Shown here: positions 24,401 through 39,918 of the stretch, in pieces
How positions within the stretch are numbered: the first letter of the stretch is position 1
How the letters are laid out: each line of letters begins with the position of its first letter
Translations under genes and position numbers: made by a program
NCBI GenBank assembly: GCA_016165875.1
Contig: JABBOT010000010.1
Coordinates: forward strand, 6,293,875-6,357,874
DNA from: Acanthopleura granulata
Taxonomy: Eukaryota; Mollusca; Polyplacophora; Chitonida; Chitonidae
Reading direction: 5' to 3'
Length of the DNA: 64,000 nucleotides
The notes under the pieces: generated by a model
Told to the model about the DNA's origin: nothing
The model's input: only the letters and a program-made list of their open reading frames with translations
The model's database searches: none

Positions 24401-26447
24401 CATCACCCTTGAGAGTTAATAGCAATGAATAATCTATCTGTGCTCAGTGTAAATTTAGAACGTGTGCGAATTGATCCTTGACCAAACAACAACACTGCAG
24501 GTCATGTCAATGTGCGTAAACCTGAATTGCAAATGATCTAATTTGAAACTGGAAACTATGAGAATAAATATACACAGATCATTGCATTACAATGTTTCTA
24601 TCTCATTATATGGATGTGCGCAATATGTAGCTCATGTTTGGCCACACAAATGATGTCACAAAAACTGTTACATGTGTTAAATATGAATGAAGAGTGTCAC
24701 CTAGGGGTTGTGTGATGTTCTTAAATAAAGAGGGATAAGCCATGGGCATTTTTCTTGTTAAAGCTTTATTTTAGAAATACTTAGCAAGATATTTACACTA
24801 AGAAAACTTACACAGTCTTGTACAATAAAGGAGAAGCATATTGCCAACAGTAATTAAAAGCCCTGCAGTACACCATTAATGATTAGTATTGACATACACA
24901 TTCAGCTAACCTAAGCTTTTCTTCATCATTCAGCTGTTGATGGATATTTCCAAGGCAGTATGGATAGGCAAGTCTCTGGAGAGAGACCTGAGACATATCC
25001 AATGTACTCACCAAATACAGGTCTCTGGCACAAGGTAAGCTCATCCGTGACAAAGCACAGGTAGTTTGTGGTCACATTTCACATAGCATTCATCCTTCTT
25101 AACATCTTTATTTTGCCACTACAAAGTCAGGTGCGGTATTGTTGGGTGGGGGGGGGGGTGTCCAGGTACTGTAAGCATTTTTGATATGATAGTAGGCCAT
25201 CAGGACAACATAGGCTGCCATTTAAACTGAAGCAGTTATCGAGGAGTTAGCTGATCATGCTTCTCAAGAACATTCACCTCTAGGACAGAAGTATGGTATA
25301 CAGGTGTAAGAAACCCCTACAGGACAGAAGCATGGTATACAGGTGTAAGAAACCATCCTGCTCTGCCTGTCCACTGCTTTACGTTCTCAAGAACATTCGC
25401 CTCTAGGACAGAAGTATGGTATACAGGTGTAAGAAACCCCTACAGGACAGAAGTATGGTATACAGGTGTAGGAAACCACCCTGTTCTGCTTGTCCACTGC
25501 TTTACATTCTCAAGAATATTCACTTGTAGGACAAAATTCAGGTATCTGGGTGAGAAGAATGAAGCTGCACTGCCTGGTGGTCAGTATTGTTACATTAATC
25601 AACAAACAAATGGTCAGGACAGAGCCAGTCTACACTGCTCAAATATGCATCTACCCTGCATGCTCTCGTTTTGAGAATAATCTTCTCAGTGACATGCAGT
25701 ATTGGAGTATCTATAGGCCGTAGTGGTCAATGTTCACAAGTTACATTACAGTCAAATTACTCAGTGTAGTCATTCTCGGTCTGATGTGTGTATTACTTTC
25801 TGCATTTCAGCCTTTCAGTGTATTTTATCAACGTCTCCAAGATTCAGAAGTGTTGTGTGAAGTTTGACTTCATTCCAAGTTTAGAGCACTTACCTCCAGC
25901 CATAGTGACGGTCAAGACACTTGTTGGGGATGTAGAGTGAGTCATTCATCTTTCACTCAGTTATATATGACAGCATAGTTACAAAACCTTGCGTCACATT
26001 TCTGTGATTTTTGATGATTTGCTGAAAGAACACAATTCGACTAATTTGATCAATTTTTAAGAATATTTCACTTCATATGACAGCAGTGGAGTGATACATA
26101 TGGATGGGCAAAACCAGCTATGTGCTTCCTCTACCTGGATTCCTCCAAACAAAATAGTGCTAATTGCCTTCGTATAAGTCAAATATTCTTGAGAATGGTG
26201 TAAAACACCAATGAGATAAATAAATAAACTGAATAGCATTCAGACTTACAGGTGCAAAGGTTTGTACTGCGTTAGTCAGAGAAGGTACACCTTGCATTCT
26301 GACTTTTTCAGGGAGGAGAAAATACTGAAGGCAGTGGAAGGGTTTTCAACAGAGAAGAACTATCTGAAGAGTATGGTGGAGGCTGTGCAGGAAGTGGTCC
26401 AGGGCGAGGATATGAACACTTTGTGGTCAACACACACATACTTGTGA
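6473..26447 (+). CDS. KNL1: Kinetochore scaffold 1 (KNL1/CASC5/Spc105), complete 23-exon model
   Basis: Outer-kinetochore scaffold of the KMN network. It docks PP1 and, through Mps1-phosphorylated MELT motifs, BUB3-BUB1/BUBR1. Exons: 6473-6510, 7480-7519, 8130-8186, 8629-8699, 8855-8910, 9517-9573, 10151-10209, 10690-10970, 11858-16731, 17030-17571, 18357-18479, 18839-18951, 19935-20022, 20413-20529, 21211-21298, 22274-22420, 22710-22749, 23034-23180, 23723-23880, 24225-24325, 24934-25034, 25811-25936 and 26312-26447. Every junction is gt/ag and phases agree, giving 2519 residues. Seen: SSILK (25-29), RRVSF (58-62), KI-like motifs (172-185, 198-212, 328-341), MELT-type motifs (357-1570), a charged helical region likely to be coiled coil (about 2067-2312) and a C-terminal RWD-like region (2313-2519) ending in STEKNYLKSMVEAVQEVVQG, like the vertebrate tail. 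The start ATG is chosen because the GTAAGA donor at 6511 alone keeps SILK in frame. Identity is secure; single exon edges are predictions. Confidence 0.95.
10690..10970 (+). other. KNL1 exon 8 carrying two KI-like (BUB1/BUBR1 TPR-binding) motifs
   Basis: Within the KNL1 reading frame this exon encodes LVNVAAFIKSLRSA (residues 172-185) and KKVDVATFMKTLREL (198-212). Both fit the pattern (K/x)-(I/V)-D/N-x3-F-x3-L-(K/R) of the vertebrate KI motifs, which bind the TPR domains of BUB1 and BUBR1, and they occur at nearly the same distance from the N-terminus as in vertebrates. A third copy, KYDIKQFLQKLGGK, starts exon-9 residue 328. The functional reading is by pattern only. Confidence 0.6.
11395..11615 (+). 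mobile_element. tRNA-derived SINE copy in KNL1 intron 8
   Basis: Head GGCCCTCAGTGGCCGAGGGA then GTTAGCCC, B-box-like GCGAGTTCAAGTCCAGC, body CAACCTCCCACCATAATGCT, tail TATTCTTGCGTATGACGTAA then CACCAATCAAATAAATG. Same family as 61583-61852, with a shorter body. Confidence 0.85.
12495..15995 (+). repeat. MELT-motif array inside KNL1 exon 9 (126-bp / 42-residue unit)
   Basis: Coding minisatellite. Twenty-three near-identical 126-bp units run from the MEMT codons at 13125 to those at 15897 (22 exact periods, 2772 bp). Four diverged units with irregular spacing precede them (MEMT at 12501, then MDIT, MDMT and MEMT). A degenerate MEFT lies at 12267 and a dead MKMI at 15987. The unit reads STDVTQRFSGQESDAG, MEMTTCIGN, then MVADKFLPEQITKHPMK. 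Residue 4 of each MEMT is the expected Mps1 phospho-threonine; TQRF supplies the aromatic TxxF element seen upstream of MELT in other animals. Variants: MEVT once, LEMT once, and TTY for TTC once. Because the period is divisible by three, copy number can change without a frameshift. Confidence 0.95.
17725..17870 (+). mobile_element. SINE 3' part in KNL1 intron 10
   Basis: Matches the family body and tail: GGAAGGTTTGCCAGTAACCT, TTTCCTCCCACCATAATGCT and AAATATTTTTGAGTATGACG. The tRNA head is missing or decayed. Confidence 0.7.
18085..18215 (+). mobile_element. SINE 3' part in KNL1 intron 10, second copy
   Basis: Contains GGTCGTGGGTTTTCCCTGGA, CCTCCCACTATAATGCTGAA and AATAATCTTGAGTACGACAT, then AAACATCAATCAGATAAATA. 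Truncated at the 5' end, as is common for SINEs. Confidence 0.7.
18900..19445 (+). repeat. Degenerate copies of the KNL1 exon 12 end and donor site in intron 12
   Basis: The real exon end and donor (about 18905-18975, GAGCCAGGTAAATCTTCTC then GGTAGAGCTGA) are echoed by partial copies whose GTAAATC lies near 19087, 19170, 19302 and 19437, each followed by AGCTGAGA-type sequence. The copy ending near 19437 still reads GGAGATGGAGAGTCACAGAG. Spacing is about 85-135 bp. The copies lack convincing acceptors, so I treat them as a decayed tandem duplication and not as exons. Confidence 0.75.
21855..22110 (+). mobile_element. tRNA-derived SINE copy in KNL1 intron 15
   Basis: Head AGGCCTCCATGACTGAGAGG, B-box-like TTGAGTTCAAGCCCAGCTC, body GGGAAGGTCTGGCAGCAACG and CTCCTCCCACCATAATGCTG, ending in AATCAAGTAAATAAATAAAT. 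Nearly full length. Confidence 0.85.
25262..25530 (+). repeat. 123-bp tandem repeat in KNL1 intron 21
   Basis: CTCAAGAACATTCACCTCTA at 25262 recurs at 25385 and, decayed, at 25508. Each unit contains internal subrepeats of ACAGAAGTATGGTATACAGG followed by TGTAAGAAACC. It is non-coding and lies between KNL1 exons 21 and 22. Confidence 0.85.
26075..26232 (+). mobile_element. SINE 3' part in the last KNL1 intron
   Basis: Tail block AAATATTCTTGAGAATGGTG then TAAAACACCAATGAGATAAA, preceded by a decayed GGATTCCTCCAAACAAAATA. It lies 80 bp before the acceptor of the terminal KNL1 exon. Confidence 0.6.
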
Positions 26448-29400
26448 CACATCAGCATCAGCATGCAGAGAAATTCAGCCTTGACAGTACTGATGAGAAG
26501 TTTTATGGGAGATGCAGAAATTACACAAATATTTTCACAACTCTAGTCAAACATGGAAGGGCTACATATTATGGATAAAGGATATACCTCTGATATAAAA
26601 CTAATCACTTTGCCATACCAGCATGGGAGATTTGAGCACTGTAATTAAAATGAGGATGTATGTAAACAGCTATATGGATGATACTGTCAGTCATTCAGAA
26701 AGGTGTTGGCATGTTGACAGCCACAACTTCTCCATTCATATCTACATGTGTACTGACTTGAAAGTCTGTCTTCTCATGCCTCACATTGCACAAGTCCACA
26801 AGTGCCCTTGGATGGAATGGCTTATGCAAGTATTTAGGGTCATTGACAGTGGCACAATCTATAGGCCCAGGTGGTATCATGTTATACCTTTTCTGTAAAT
26901 AGGGATATAATTTTCAAGAGTGTCTCAGGATATGTGCTACGCACAAAGATGTACATGGTTAGTACTGATGACCATTGTATTATAGCAGAAAACCACTGAT
27001 AGCAAGATTTTTGTACATGAATGGTAAAGAAGTGTTCTGTAAAGATAATTATAAGAAATGTCATTTGTCATCAGTTATAAATGGTGCTAAAGACAAAGAT
27101 GTATTTAGTATCAATAGCCATTATTATGTAGCACAAACAGCAGTAGGAACAGTTGATACATGACTGGTAAATATGTCTTCTGTAAATTTTTAGTAGGAAA
27201 TGTAATTATGGGATATATATATATATCTGTTGCCACACACAGTGATGCATTTAGAGCTTCTCTCCTTTGTTCAATAGAACCTAAAGCATAGAAATAGAGA
27301 TGGAAATATTTTGTATTAATATTTTGTTACATGGTAAATAAGTATCCTATAAATTTAATGTGTTTAACTAATGTATGTCAAGCGATATGTACTGATTAAC
27401 AGACACTGTTTGACAGACTTTACTGATTGACAGATGCTGCAATGACTCAGACGCATAATGGGACCAGTGGAGTATTATCAGGATGTCTTTGATGATTACC
27501 CTAAATGACCAAAAATTTTGAGCTAAGTTGCTCATTTTTTGCCACTGAAAGTTCTGTTGACTTTGAAAGGGTGTTTTGAGGTTTGTTTGGTAGGTAGGGT
27601 GATATCTTACAGGAAATATATAACTTAAACCAGATTAAACCAGGTGAGTATATTGATTACAAAAGGAAAGCAACTGTAAACATGATCTAAATACATGAAG
27701 GACAAGTTGGCTTTTGGACAACTGCTGTGTAGGTAATGACAAGTGTCTGGAGGTAAAAGGATATATATATAGTACAGCGTAAAGTTCATTGTCAAGGATT
27801 CTGTGTATTCTTGTTCATGTATATGTAATGTTTATCTTTAACATTATTAAAACATGCCACAAAATTGTTTTGTTATCTCCTGTCTGTACAGAATAAAGCT
27901 AATTTTCGGCTCTGAAGGTGTGTTCTATACAGAGAACAACATTTGTTGTAAGTGGTGGGATTAATATAACATTTGTTGCACCATTAAACATTTGCATTTG
28001 CTTTGTGCATTGTATGACAAAAACTTTGGGCAAGAAGAAATTAAACATTTCTCAGATGTCTCTTGTAGGCTTTGTTTTGCGTAGCTATCACTAATGACAA
28101 ATGATTGTAACTGTCAAGCTGTTTCATATCAAATACATGGCCTGTTTGGCACTAGAAAAGACAGCCAAAGTGTTGTGATGATAAAAACAGAATTTTTGCC
28201 ATGTGTCAGCACAAATAACATGTTCAAAGTAATGTGAGCAACAGTGTGTGTCACAAAACAACAAATGTTATGCAGTGTGCATGTTTGCATTTATTATAAA
28301 CATTTGCACTAACCTGTTTGCTCATTGCTAGCACGGGATTGAGGCCGCAGGCCACAAGATCACATGTTTTAGTCTGTATAGCCACTGTGGGTTCAGTCCC
28401 AACCATGGACAGGTATTTTGTATATTCCATTGCTCTCAGTGCTTGTGGAGCTTCGGTGATAATAAACGGTTGTCGACTATTTGTACAGTCTAAAATTCAC
28501 TGAAAACCATCACATCCAACAATATGATTTGCATACCATACCTATATGTCCCACTTGCGAAAGTTTGTCAGTTACTTGCCAAAGTTTGGTGGTTTATGTT
28601 GCGTATTTCAGTTTCCTCCACCCATAAAAGTGACAGTCATTGTATAAGAGAAAAATCCTTGAGCACTGTGTTAAACAACACCTAAATAAATAAAGCAATG
28701 TCTAGGACACACCAGGTGTGTGTTCAAAGTCTGGATAAGGAATTTGTACATTTCTTGGCTGTCACTGCTCCTGGAGCTCTAGTGACAACCTTAAGGTTTT
28801 GTATCCAAAAGCATGTCTCCTGTGGACAAAGACACAGACACCAAAGGGCTGCATAAATAAGCTTGACTCCAAATTTGATTCAATTCGGTCAAGTAATTAT
28901 GGAGATATCTTGCAGACAAGCAGAAGCCAATAATTATGGCCAAAATAGAACAAAAAAGACAAACACGCAGACACTAAAATCTAATCAGTTACTAAAGGAC
29001 CGTAAGAAAGCTTGAAACTAAATTAGGTCCAATGCATTCAAGTAGTTCTGGAGATATCTTCCAGACCAACTCTGATGACAAGACAACAGACACAAACACA
29101 GCACTAATATGTTTTCTAATAAGTAATTGCTTCCGTGGCTGTTTGCTGACGACTATTTGCTGTGAATTTTCTTGGTGTGAACAATAACAGTGTACATCAT
29201 CAGGAAATATACAACACAAATTTTCATTTATAACAAAGTATACATGCACTTTATTCGATACAAAAAACAATTGGGACAAGACATTTCTGTATCAAATATA
29301 TACATGATTCATCACAAAATGATACATGTACATGTATATATGTAATATAACATGGCAGTTTGTTGGTAATAAGATCATTTTCTTTATTAACAAATACGTT

Positions 29401-29539
29401 GAAAGTGTTCATATACAGAAAACCTATTATTGCAGAATTTATATGGCAGAGACTTGGATTCATTTACTGCCACCAAACGCATCTTCAATGTACAGTACTG
29501 AACCTATCCATGCTGATAGCTGCAAATATAACTGAATGC
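26448..29539. other. KNL1 3' UTR and convergent intergenic region
   Basis: No coding exon seen. The first 1.4 kb is a probable KNL1 3' UTR with an (AT)n tract near 27212-27226. A SINE-type tail lies at about 28580-28695, and an interspersed repeat at 28850-29080 has two related halves, both reading AAGCTTGA...AAGTA.TT.TGGAGATATCTT.CAGAC. The remaining 3' part may be 3' UTR of the minus-strand gene ending at 29540. Confidence 0.55.
27892..27897 (+). terminator. Candidate KNL1 polyadenylation signal AATAAA
   Basis: AATAAA in the context CAGAATAAAGC, about 1.4 kb after the KNL1 stop codon at 26447. It would define an AT-rich 3' UTR of about 1.45 kb. Other weak signals exist nearby, so the true end is not fixed. 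Confidence 0.4.
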
Positions 29540-32500
29540 TCATTCTGGATGCTCCTCCTCTGCACCAGTAGTACATTTCTCTGGTCTGTTCTCTGTTGTT
29601 CCTTGAATGTTTGACTGGTGCAGTCTTGATCTCTCTTGAAATCTCCCTTTCGACTCAACACGGTTTCTGTTTTCCACATTGTACATCATCTGTTCACGTT
29701 TTTCCAGAAACAAATTTTCATCATGTTCATAATGAGGAATTCCACCACTGGTGGCATTCTGAAAGAAATGTTTGAAATAGAGAGCATAAAATATCAACAG
29801 AGTAAAGCTTTTGTTTTTGTAAATTACTTTATGTGGATAGAGGCTAACTATTGAAGATGAACAACAGAATATGTTTTTGTCTATTTTACTGAGAAAATAT
29901 TGAACAAAACAAGTAATAAAAGAGAGCATCCCTGAAGATCAGATCTTGCCCCCCCCCCTCATTTAGTTAAAGGTAAGCCTCTAAGCAGTCATGCCAAAAC
30001 TTAATTATGTCACCAACAAAGGTTGTGAACCCTGTCAAAACGACCATTAGGAGGAGGACAGTGGAGTTTTGAACTAGGCCTGTGCAAGCAAGTGATTTTC
30101 ACCTGGCATAACTTTTAGAAATTCTTGTGCACGGCAGATATAGCATGCATCATAATGACAAGATACTGGTATCATATATATGCGCCCAAAGTGAAATACA
30201 TGTACTGTATAACTATATTCAACTTCTCTACTCATTTTCTGTATTATTGGTTTAAAAGCAGGACCTTTACAATCAATGTTTATAATTAGGAAAGCATTTG
30301 TTTTGTGACTGATAAAACGTTTATCATATCTGTAACCAATCTATAAATGAGTTTGTAAGAAAAGTAGAGGCTGGCACAATTAGTGTAAAAGTGCATATTT
30401 TAAGGACATATATTAACAATGATCTATCCATCATAACATCAGTGACATCCCACAACATGTTAGCTAGGTACATGTACAGTGTAGTAGCCCCTAATTCCAC
30501 CACACCAAAAATGTTGGGCAAGTGGTTACTGCTATTTTTTTTTTTTTTTTACCTTAATTATAAGATTTCTGTTCTTCATGTCCGTTTTCCACTCTGGTAC
30601 ATACAGACAAGGAATAACAGGGTGCTGCTTGGAATACTGTGGTACCCTGTTAAACAGTAACACAAATGATCCTTTGGTGATCTTTATCAGTCCACAGCAA
30701 GTCCAGGAATGGGACTGTAATTCTTCCAAAAACACTTGTTACCATGAGAGCAACAGCAGAAATGGACAAATGTGCAGCATGCCACATGATCACCCCTGCA
30801 GCTACATGTATGTATACACCAAAAATTAAAACTGCACATGCAATTACCAATGTCAGTTGTAACCTGGTCTTGAATGTCAGACCTATTTATTAACAATGGC
30901 AATCTAGTTACCATGGCAAGCATAATAAAGACAAATGTAATGGTCGACACATCATCACCCCTTTATGAATACCAAAAAACAAAACTGCACATGCAAACCA
31001 ATTGGAGTTGCAGTCCGAACACAAAGTCATACCCATTTATAAACACATACAAGAGAAACAGCAATTCAGTTACCATGGTAACTGAGGCAATAAGCAACTA
31101 CGAGGTAGGAGTCATTGTCGCCCTTTAACTATGTATCTATAGTAAATCAAAACTGCATGGACAAACAAATTGGAGTTGTAACTCAGGCACAAGTTGTGTC
31201 AAATAGACAGAGGATATAGGGAAACCGGCTATCAAATTACGATGGAATTAAACCACAGCTATGGAATAATGTGAGAGGTGATACGTCATCGTATCTATAT
31301 CTATATATCCACCAAATATTAAAACTGCACATTGAAAGGAAATAATTACATAGCTGTAGTCTGGATACAAAGTCATACCTATTTATACAGTGCATATGGG
31401 GGGAAATGGTCACCAAGACAACAGGGGAATGGACAATACTCTTGTGCTTATGTACACAGCAAAAAGTAAGGCTGCACATGCAAAAATTACAGCCCAGACA
31501 GGGTGTCATGGCAACTACTCCTGACAGCAACAGCAGGCCTGCCTACTCAATTCAGCAAGATAAATGCCTTTCCTCCTTATTAATGGGTTGATGCACCCAT
31601 CAGATATAACAATGAAGCATCAACGATGAACACGATGAACTCTCTTCATGTTGAGTCCTGTTGTCTTCCATCTACTACTGCATGAAATCAATATATTTGA
31701 ATCTCCTGAAGAGAGTACCGTTATTGTACTTTGAGATATTGACTGTCTTTGCTAACACCAAGACTATGCTCTTTGTGACATTGACTGTCACTGTTTACCC
31801 TAAAAGGTTCTGACAGAAGTCTAAAGTGGGACATATTACATCCTTTTAGTGCTGCTGAACATTCCACTGCCCCATCAAAAGGTCGATGTTACAATAAGCA
31901 GTTCAAATACGTCATAAATAAAACTACAGTTATCAACATGTTGACATCATGCAACAAAAAAATGATGATGTAGAAGTCCTATTTCACTGCAGTGACACCA
32001 GCTGGGAGAAGACAATCTGTCAGGACCCCATTAATTATATGTACCTTCTCACAAGAAAGGAGGTTTATACATGTAGCATGCAAATAAAAGCTCCACCAAA
32101 CCCACTGCATGTCCTTTGAACATGTATGGATTAAAATGATATGAGTTTTTATATGGTACGAGGAAAGCTTGAAAAAAACTGATTTTCTTTCATAAATAAA
32201 AAAAAAACAAAAATAAAAAAATGATATTGCCAGCACTATAGACAGCAATAACTGAACATTTATGACCAGGGCACAAAAAACTTTTCGCAAGCATTAATTT
32301 ACTCGATCCTTTTCCAAGTTTTAAATGTTATGCATAATTTTAAGGGGTGCGACTTGTAAGATCACCATGTATACATACTTCTGAAAAATCGGTGGCACAG
32401 TCACTCACGGGGCAACTTGTAATTCACTATACCGGGGTCACAATCTTTTAAAAACATGTTCATTGCCATGGTAACCCACACTGAATCGTGAATGAGCTTA

Positions 32501-32622
32501 GGCTGCTACAATCCAGTTGAAATCAGCGCATAATGAGAAATGAAGTCCACTTACCTTTGTCTTCCATACTTAAAAAGCTGCTCAGCAAACTTCTGGTTCA
32601 TGTTTCCGTAATAGTTGGCCAT
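29540..32622 (-). CDS. Conserved-looking 126-residue protein, family not recognised
   Basis: Three exons on the minus strand join in phase: 32622-32555, 30646-30553 and 29758-29540, with gt/ag borders (donors GTAAGT-like and GTAAAA; acceptors TTTAACAG and TTTCTTTCAG). The product starts MANYYGNMNQKFAEQLFKYG, continues RVPQYSKQHPVIPCLYVPEW, then KNRNLIIKNATSGGIPHYEH, and ends in a polar tail (FLEKREQMMYNVENRNR ... EEEHPE). It has no signal peptide, transmembrane helix or zinc motif; it is hydrophilic and aromatic-rich at the N-terminus. Consistent phase across two introns and a promoter shared with GPATCH2 support a real gene. The Tyr/Pro/Trp-rich pattern would suit a small structural protein such as a microtubule inner protein, but that is only a guess; I assign no function. 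Confidence 0.75.
30820..31520. repeat. Degenerate tandem repeat of about 155-170 bp in intron 1 of the 126-residue gene
   Basis: The string AAAACTGCACATGCAA or a close variant recurs near 30830, 30980, 31148, 31321 and 31470. Most copies are followed by AATTGGAGTTG-like sequence and then ACAAAGTCATACC and TATTTAT. Each unit also contains TTACCATGG-like sequence. Copies are strongly diverged, so this is an old array. Confidence 0.7.
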
Positions 32623-32762
32623 AGCTGAGAGCTGTCCAGTCTAAGTGTCACGACGGCCGTGCAAGGTTTAAGAAGGTTGCCGTCGTCACTGACATTTGTT
32701 TGATCACGTGGCTCAGCTCTGACAGCCACGCGTGACCACGCGAGAACGATATCAAAACAAGT
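32623..32762. promoter_or_regulatory. Bidirectional promoter between the 126-residue gene and GPATCH2
   Basis: The two divergent transcripts start within about 140 bp, in a locally GC-richer segment. It contains an inverted repeat (AGTGTCACGACGGC at 32644-32657 against GCCGTCGTCACT at 32679-32690), an E-box in GATCACGTGGC near 32702, and CACGCGTGACCACGCG near 32727. A YY1/initiator-like ATGGCGGAA sits at 32763. The absence of a TATA box and the head-to-head layout suggest a shared housekeeping promoter. Confidence 0.5.
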
Positions 32763-32819
32763 ATGGCGGAAAAGCAGATGGTGGCCACCGATCGCGGTTT
32801 TGCGGAAAGATCAAGTTAA
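32763..32819 (+). CDS. Possible upstream ORF (18 codons) in the GPATCH2 5' leader
   Basis: ATGGCGGAAAAGCAGATGG opens an 18-codon frame closed by TAA at 32817, inside the presumed first non-coding exon, which ends at a GTATGA donor near 32855. It cannot be joined in frame to the GPATCH2 coding exon, so if transcribed it would act as a uORF. Transcript evidence is lacking. Confidence 0.35.
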   Translation: MAEKQMVATDRGFAERSS

Positions 32820-33216
32820 TTTATCAGGGGATTTTGTGTTTTGAAATGTGTCAGGTATGAATTTTTTGTGATCGTTAAATGTAAGCACCATGAAAACGAT
32901 GTAATGAAGTAGTTCTGAACTGTAAACAGACTGTAAATCAGCGTGTGGCAAGTCCGAATATGGCTCTGTCTCCAATGGCTCAGCTGTGTCTTGAGTGACT
33001 CGCTGACACGCATCAATGTGGCTGCCCTGCAGCTCTGAGCTGTTCAGCTGGTGTATAGTACTACAAGGCCACAGCTTTGAAATGCTGGGTCTATCAGTTT
33101 TATGTGTTCAACTTATGCCTCTTTCTTTGAATGCCATGAAGGCGTACATTCTTATACATACTCAAAAAAATAACGTAAACCCGACTTTACTTTTCAGATT
33201 CAGAAAATCGAGCCTC

Positions 33217-39918
<6,702 letters not shown>

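Noticed and set aside
33016..33216. Upstream in-frame extension of the first GPATCH2 coding exon
   Set aside because: It lies before a good acceptor (TTTTCAG at 33197) and has no similarity to GPATCH2; treated as intron.
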